DNA of 45,123 nucleotides from Candidatus Methanoperedentaceae archaeon HGW-Methanoperedenaceae-1 (GTDB taxonomy: Archaea > Halobacteriota > Methanosarcinia > Methanosarcinales > Methanoperedenaceae), in the NCBI GenBank assembly GCA_002839545.1, contig PGYG01000001.1, positions 1 through 45,123 on the forward strand. Direction: 5' to 3'. The position numbers and the translations under genes are program-made. A model generated the notes under the pieces. That model did not search any database and was not told the DNA's origin. It was given only the letters and a program-made list of their open reading frames with translations. Below, piece by piece: positions 42,889-45,123 of the stretch. How positions within the stretch are numbered: the stretch's first letter is position 1; each line of letters starts with the position of its first letter.

Positions 42889-43500
42889 ATGCTCACAAAA
42901 TCCGAGGGAAAACTTGCAGTAAAACTTGCACGGCAGGCAATTAATGAATGTCTCAGGGAAAACAAAAAAACCAACCCCGAAAACCTGCCTCCTGTATTTA
43001 ACGAAAACCGGGGCGTATTCGTAACTTTAAACCGGAAAAACAGTGAAATAAAAGAACTGCGCGGGTGTATCGGCAGACCATATCCTGTAATGCCGTTAAA
43101 AGATGCGATTATAATTTCCGCAATAAACGCTGCCCGTGATGACCCTCGTTTTACTCCTGTAACTCCTGAAGAAACAGGCGGGCTTTTAATCGAGGTGACA
43201 GTACTCACAGTCCCTGAACGCATTAACTCCAAACCGGAAGACATGCCAGAAAAAGTCATTATCGGAAGACACGGACTGATTATATCTGCTGGCATGTACT
43301 CAGGACTCCTACTTCCACAGGTTGCTGTGGAACACGGCTTTGACAGCACTGAATTCCTGTGCCAGACCTGCATGAAAGCAGGACTCATGCCAGATGCGTG
43401 GCTTGAAGGCGCACAGGTTTACCTGTTTGAAGGGCAGATATTCGAGGAAATTGAACCTGCCGGAGAAACAAGGGAAAAAATATTATCAGATGGGTGTTAA
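42889..43500 (+). CDS. AMMECR1 family protein
   Basis: From the ATG at 42889 (MLTKSEGKLAVKLARQAI) the protein has 203 residues. It has the family hallmarks NRGVFVTLNRKNSEIKELRGCIGRPYPVMPLKDAII and, further on, LPQVAVEHGFDSTEFL. AMMECR1 proteins are widespread in archaea and eukaryotes and often neighbour MEMO-type or radical enzymes; the biochemical role is unknown. A TATA-like ACATATAACCC at about 42858-42868 is ~27 bp upstream, with no Shine-Dalgarno site, so a leaderless transcript is likely. Longer in-frame starts begin within the inverted repeat and are rejected. Confidence 0.88.
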   Translation: MLTKSEGKLAVKLARQAINECLRENKKTNPENLPPVFNENRGVFVTLNRKNSEIKELRGCIGRPYPVMPLKDAIIISAINAARDDPRFTPVTPEETGGLLIEVTVLTVPERINSKPEDMPEKVIIGRHGLIISAGMYSGLLLPQVAVEHGFDSTEFLCQTCMKAGLMPDAWLEGAQVYLFEGQIFEEIEPAGETREKILSDGC

Positions 43501-43543
43501 TACTACTTTAGAAAAGACAATGTGTAATTAACCGGGGTAAAAT

Positions 43544-43936
43544 ATGTCGGAAATTCGAATATCAGAAAATTCCTCAAGCGAGGAAATATATCCTTTTGCA
43601 AAAATGGTATATGAACTGGTTTCCCTTCCAGTAACCATGCGCAGCAAGAATAAAAAAGGTGTCAGGATTGAGCAGGGAAAATTAATCGATAATGATTATA
43701 CTGGTCCCATACTTGAAGAGGCGCTTGAAAAAAACTGTGTGATACACACAATACCCCGCAGCGGGGAATATAAAGGAATCCCTGTTGTGGTTACGCCAGT
43801 GCATGATACTAAAGGGAATACGATAGCTGTTATTGGTTTAGTAGATGTTGTGAGTACGATAGATATGGCTTCTGTATTCGGCAATTATCCTGAGATAGTA
43901 AGACAGGTGGAAGAAAATAAAAAATCCATCCGTTAA
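43544..43936 (+). CDS. DUF2111 family protein
   Basis: A 130-residue soluble protein of the methanogen-associated DUF2111/COG4029 family: YPFAKMVYELVSLPVTMRSKNKKGVRIEQG, then HTIPRSGEYKGIPVVVTPVHDTKGNTIAVIGLVDV. The C-terminal half resembles a small PAS/GAF-like ligand-binding fold. Function unknown. It lies just before cfbA-cfbE, so a role in the F430/methane pathway is a guess from location. Confidence 0.75.
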   Translation: MSEIRISENSSSEEIYPFAKMVYELVSLPVTMRSKNKKGVRIEQGKLIDNDYTGPILEEALEKNCVIHTIPRSGEYKGIPVVVTPVHDTKGNTIAVIGLVDVVSTIDMASVFGNYPEIVRQVEENKKSIR

Positions 43937-44096
43937 GGTTTTCTGTACCGTATTTCCGTTTATCCACAGGATAAATATGCTGTATTCCTGTTAAGGGGCA
44001 GGAAAGCTGGACTTAATTCCCGTACTATCAAAAAGGTTATATTAGCTTACCTCAATTAAAAAGCTCCAATCATATTAATTAAAAGAGGATATATTC

Positions 44097-44498
44097 ATGA
44101 CTGAAAAACTTGGAATACTGGCACTTGGACACGGAAGCAAACTTCCATACAACAAAGACGTAGTTACAGGCGTAGCAGAATTAATCGGAAAACAGAACAG
44201 CGATGTAGTCGTAAGAACCGGCTTTATGAACATGAATAACCCCACAATGCAGGAAGGGCTTGAATCATTCAAAGGCACCGGAGTATCAACGATTGTAGCG
44301 GTTCCTATTTTCCTGGCACACGGGGTTCATACCACAGAAGACATTCCCCAGATACTTGGTGTCAGCAGGGAATCAAGGAAAACGACTGTGAAAATCGACG
44401 GCAGGGATGTCACCCTTATTTATTCGGAACCTCTCGGCGCAGATGAACTGGTTGCCAGGCTGGCATTCCAGAGGGCAAAAGAAGCACTTTTAAAGTAA
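44097..44498 (+). CDS. cfbA: Sirohydrochlorin nickelochelatase/cobaltochelatase CfbA
   Basis: A 133-residue small CbiX-type chelatase. Metal and proton-acceptor histidines are seen at H12 (LALGHGSK) and H75/H78 ([13 protein letters not shown]). It forms homodimers and inserts Ni2+ into sirohydrochlorin as the first committed step of coenzyme F430 synthesis, and can insert Co2+ for cobamides. AGAGGAT precedes the ATG. Its stop overlaps the cfbE start (TAATG), so both are translated together. Confidence 0.93.
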   Translation: MTEKLGILALGHGSKLPYNKDVVTGVAELIGKQNSDVVVRTGFMNMNNPTMQEGLESFKGTGVSTIVAVPIFLAHGVHTTEDIPQILGVSRESRKTTVKIDGRDVTLIYSEPLGADELVARLAFQRAKEALLK

Positions 44499-45123
44499 TG
44501 TCTATTGATAGTTCTTCAAGAGTTGCAGTACTTGATTTAACGCACGGCGGCATAGTATTAGCCCGGACGCTATCTGACTTTGTTAAGTCGGTGACAGCAA
44601 TAGACGTATATAAGACTCTTGACCCCGAAATCCTTGAAAGTCTTGGAAACGAGGGAATAAAGACATCTGTTGAACCAATTGATGTATCGGGTTTTGATAT
44701 TATAGTTGCGCCGGTGCATCTTGATTCCAACTACCCGATGCTAATAGGGGCAGTGGGAAAAGGGATTCCTGTCATCACGCACCATGAAGCGGCAGGTGGG
44801 ATTTTATCACAGCTTTACGGCAAAGCTCTTGAAAATAAAACTTTAATCGAACTTACAGGAACGAAAGCCAAAACAAGCACAGCACATCTTCTTGCAGGAA
44901 TCCTGTCAAGGGATAGGAAAGTTGTTTCGCATACAAGCCGGGGAGTCGAGGACTGGAGTACAGGCAGCGTATTAAAGAAGGGCTTGAGTATAACCCCTGC
45001 AAGTATCCTTAATGTCATGGATGCTGTTGCGGATGCGAAACTTGAGCCTGACGTTATTATTTTTGAAATATCACTCGGCGGAACAGGTTATGCTGATATC
45101 GGCGTCATAACAACAATATCGAA
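44498..45123 (+). CDS. cfbE: Coenzyme F430 synthetase CfbE, Mur-ligase type (partial, 3' end beyond window)
   Basis: About 208 codons are visible. An N-terminal Rossmann-like part (VAVLDLTHGGIVLARTLSDF, 9-28) is followed by the Mur-ligase P-loop LTGTKAKTSTA (119-129) and the start of the central ATPase domain (DVIIFEISLGGTGYADIGV). CfbE uses ATP to form the lactam ring that completes the F430 propionate side chain. It overlaps cfbA by one base. The rest of the cfb cluster is likely downstream but is not visible. Confidence 0.9.
   Translation, partial: MSIDSSSRVAVLDLTHGGIVLARTLSDFVKSVTAIDVYKTLDPEILESLGNEGIKTSVEPIDVSGFDIIVAPVHLDSNYPMLIGAVGKGIPVITHHEAAGGILSQLYGKALENKTLIELTGTKAKTSTAHLLAGILSRDRKVVSHTSRGVEDWSTGSVLKKGLSITPASILNVMDAVADAKLEPDVIIFEISLGGTGYADIGVITTIS

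Noticed and set aside
42735-43388. 217-codon minus frame opposite AMMECR1
   Set aside because: AMMECR1 motifs are clear on the plus strand; this is its shadow.

Overview
The window is archaeal and comes from a methane-metabolising euryarchaeon of the Methanosarcinales type. Three things show this. Archaeal information genes are present: Rpo3/RpoD, Rpo11/RpoL, TBP, thermosome, S13/S4/S11, L15e, Csl4, an Sm-like protein, RtcB with archease, and DNA ligase LigB. MCR-dependent methane chemistry is implied by the YcaO/TfuA pair for the McrA thioglycine, CfbA and CfbE for coenzyme F430, a DmrX-like flavoprotein, a FwdC-like protein, an F420-dehydrogenase-beta-type protein, geranylgeranyl reductase and DUF2111. 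Finally there are two multihaem c-type cytochromes, one paired with a membrane cytochrome b. That last combination fits an ANME-2-like archaeon (for example the Methanoperedens group) better than an ordinary methanogen; the genus is inference.

Layout. 1-3.5 kb: 5' part of a deoxyhypusine-synthase-like gene with an in-frame 33-bp tandem duplication, a cytochrome b/seven-haem cytochrome c pair, and a ferritin-like protein. 3.6-6.8 kb: DedA-like membrane protein, a KaiC-like ATPase followed by a tail-anchored degenerate partner, and geranylgeranyl reductase. 6.8-9.7 kb: an RNA/transcription cluster (DUF2240, Rpo11, Csl4, METTL5-like methylase, second methyltransferase). 9.7-11.1 kb: accessory patch with a VapBC-like pair and a broken gene. 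11.2-15.1 kb: RtcB, archease, HTH regulator, a small basic protein, and a YHS-ferredoxin-FrhB fusion. 15.2-17.9 kb: rps13-rps4-rps11-rpo3 operon with structured leader and terminator, then tRNA-Leu(GAG).

18-20.6 kb: pentahaem cytochrome, small membrane protein, LigB. 20.6-25.6 kb: small winged-helix protein with an RPC34/RPC39-like four-Cys tail, Sm-like protein, DmrX-like flavoprotein, tfuA-ycaO, FwdC-like protein, and an XRE-CBS regulator with three phased upstream repeats. 25.6-25.8 kb: hairpin-rich possible mobile remnant. 25.8-33.1 kb: Re-citrate/homocitrate-synthase-like enzyme, SDR, TPR protein, HTR/KaiC-like protein, HExxH protein, phosphoglycerate kinase, TatD-like hydrolase. 33.1-37.6 kb: TBP, L15e, COG1325 RNA-binding protein, tRNA-His, thermosome, DUF998 protein. 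37.8-42.7 kb: visibly AT-richer type III restriction-modification operon beside a 68-bp inverted repeat. 42.9-45.1 kb: AMMECR1, DUF2111, cfbA and 5' part of cfbE.

Together the metabolic genes support MCR maturation (thioglycine and F430), C1-carrier and flavin/iron-sulfur redox chemistry, and electron transfer from a membrane carrier to multihaem cytochromes. Several genes have a TATA-like element about 25-30 bp before the start codon and no Shine-Dalgarno site, suggesting leaderless transcripts, whereas the ribosomal operon has a strong Shine-Dalgarno site. No CRISPR array, rRNA gene or intact insertion sequence was seen.
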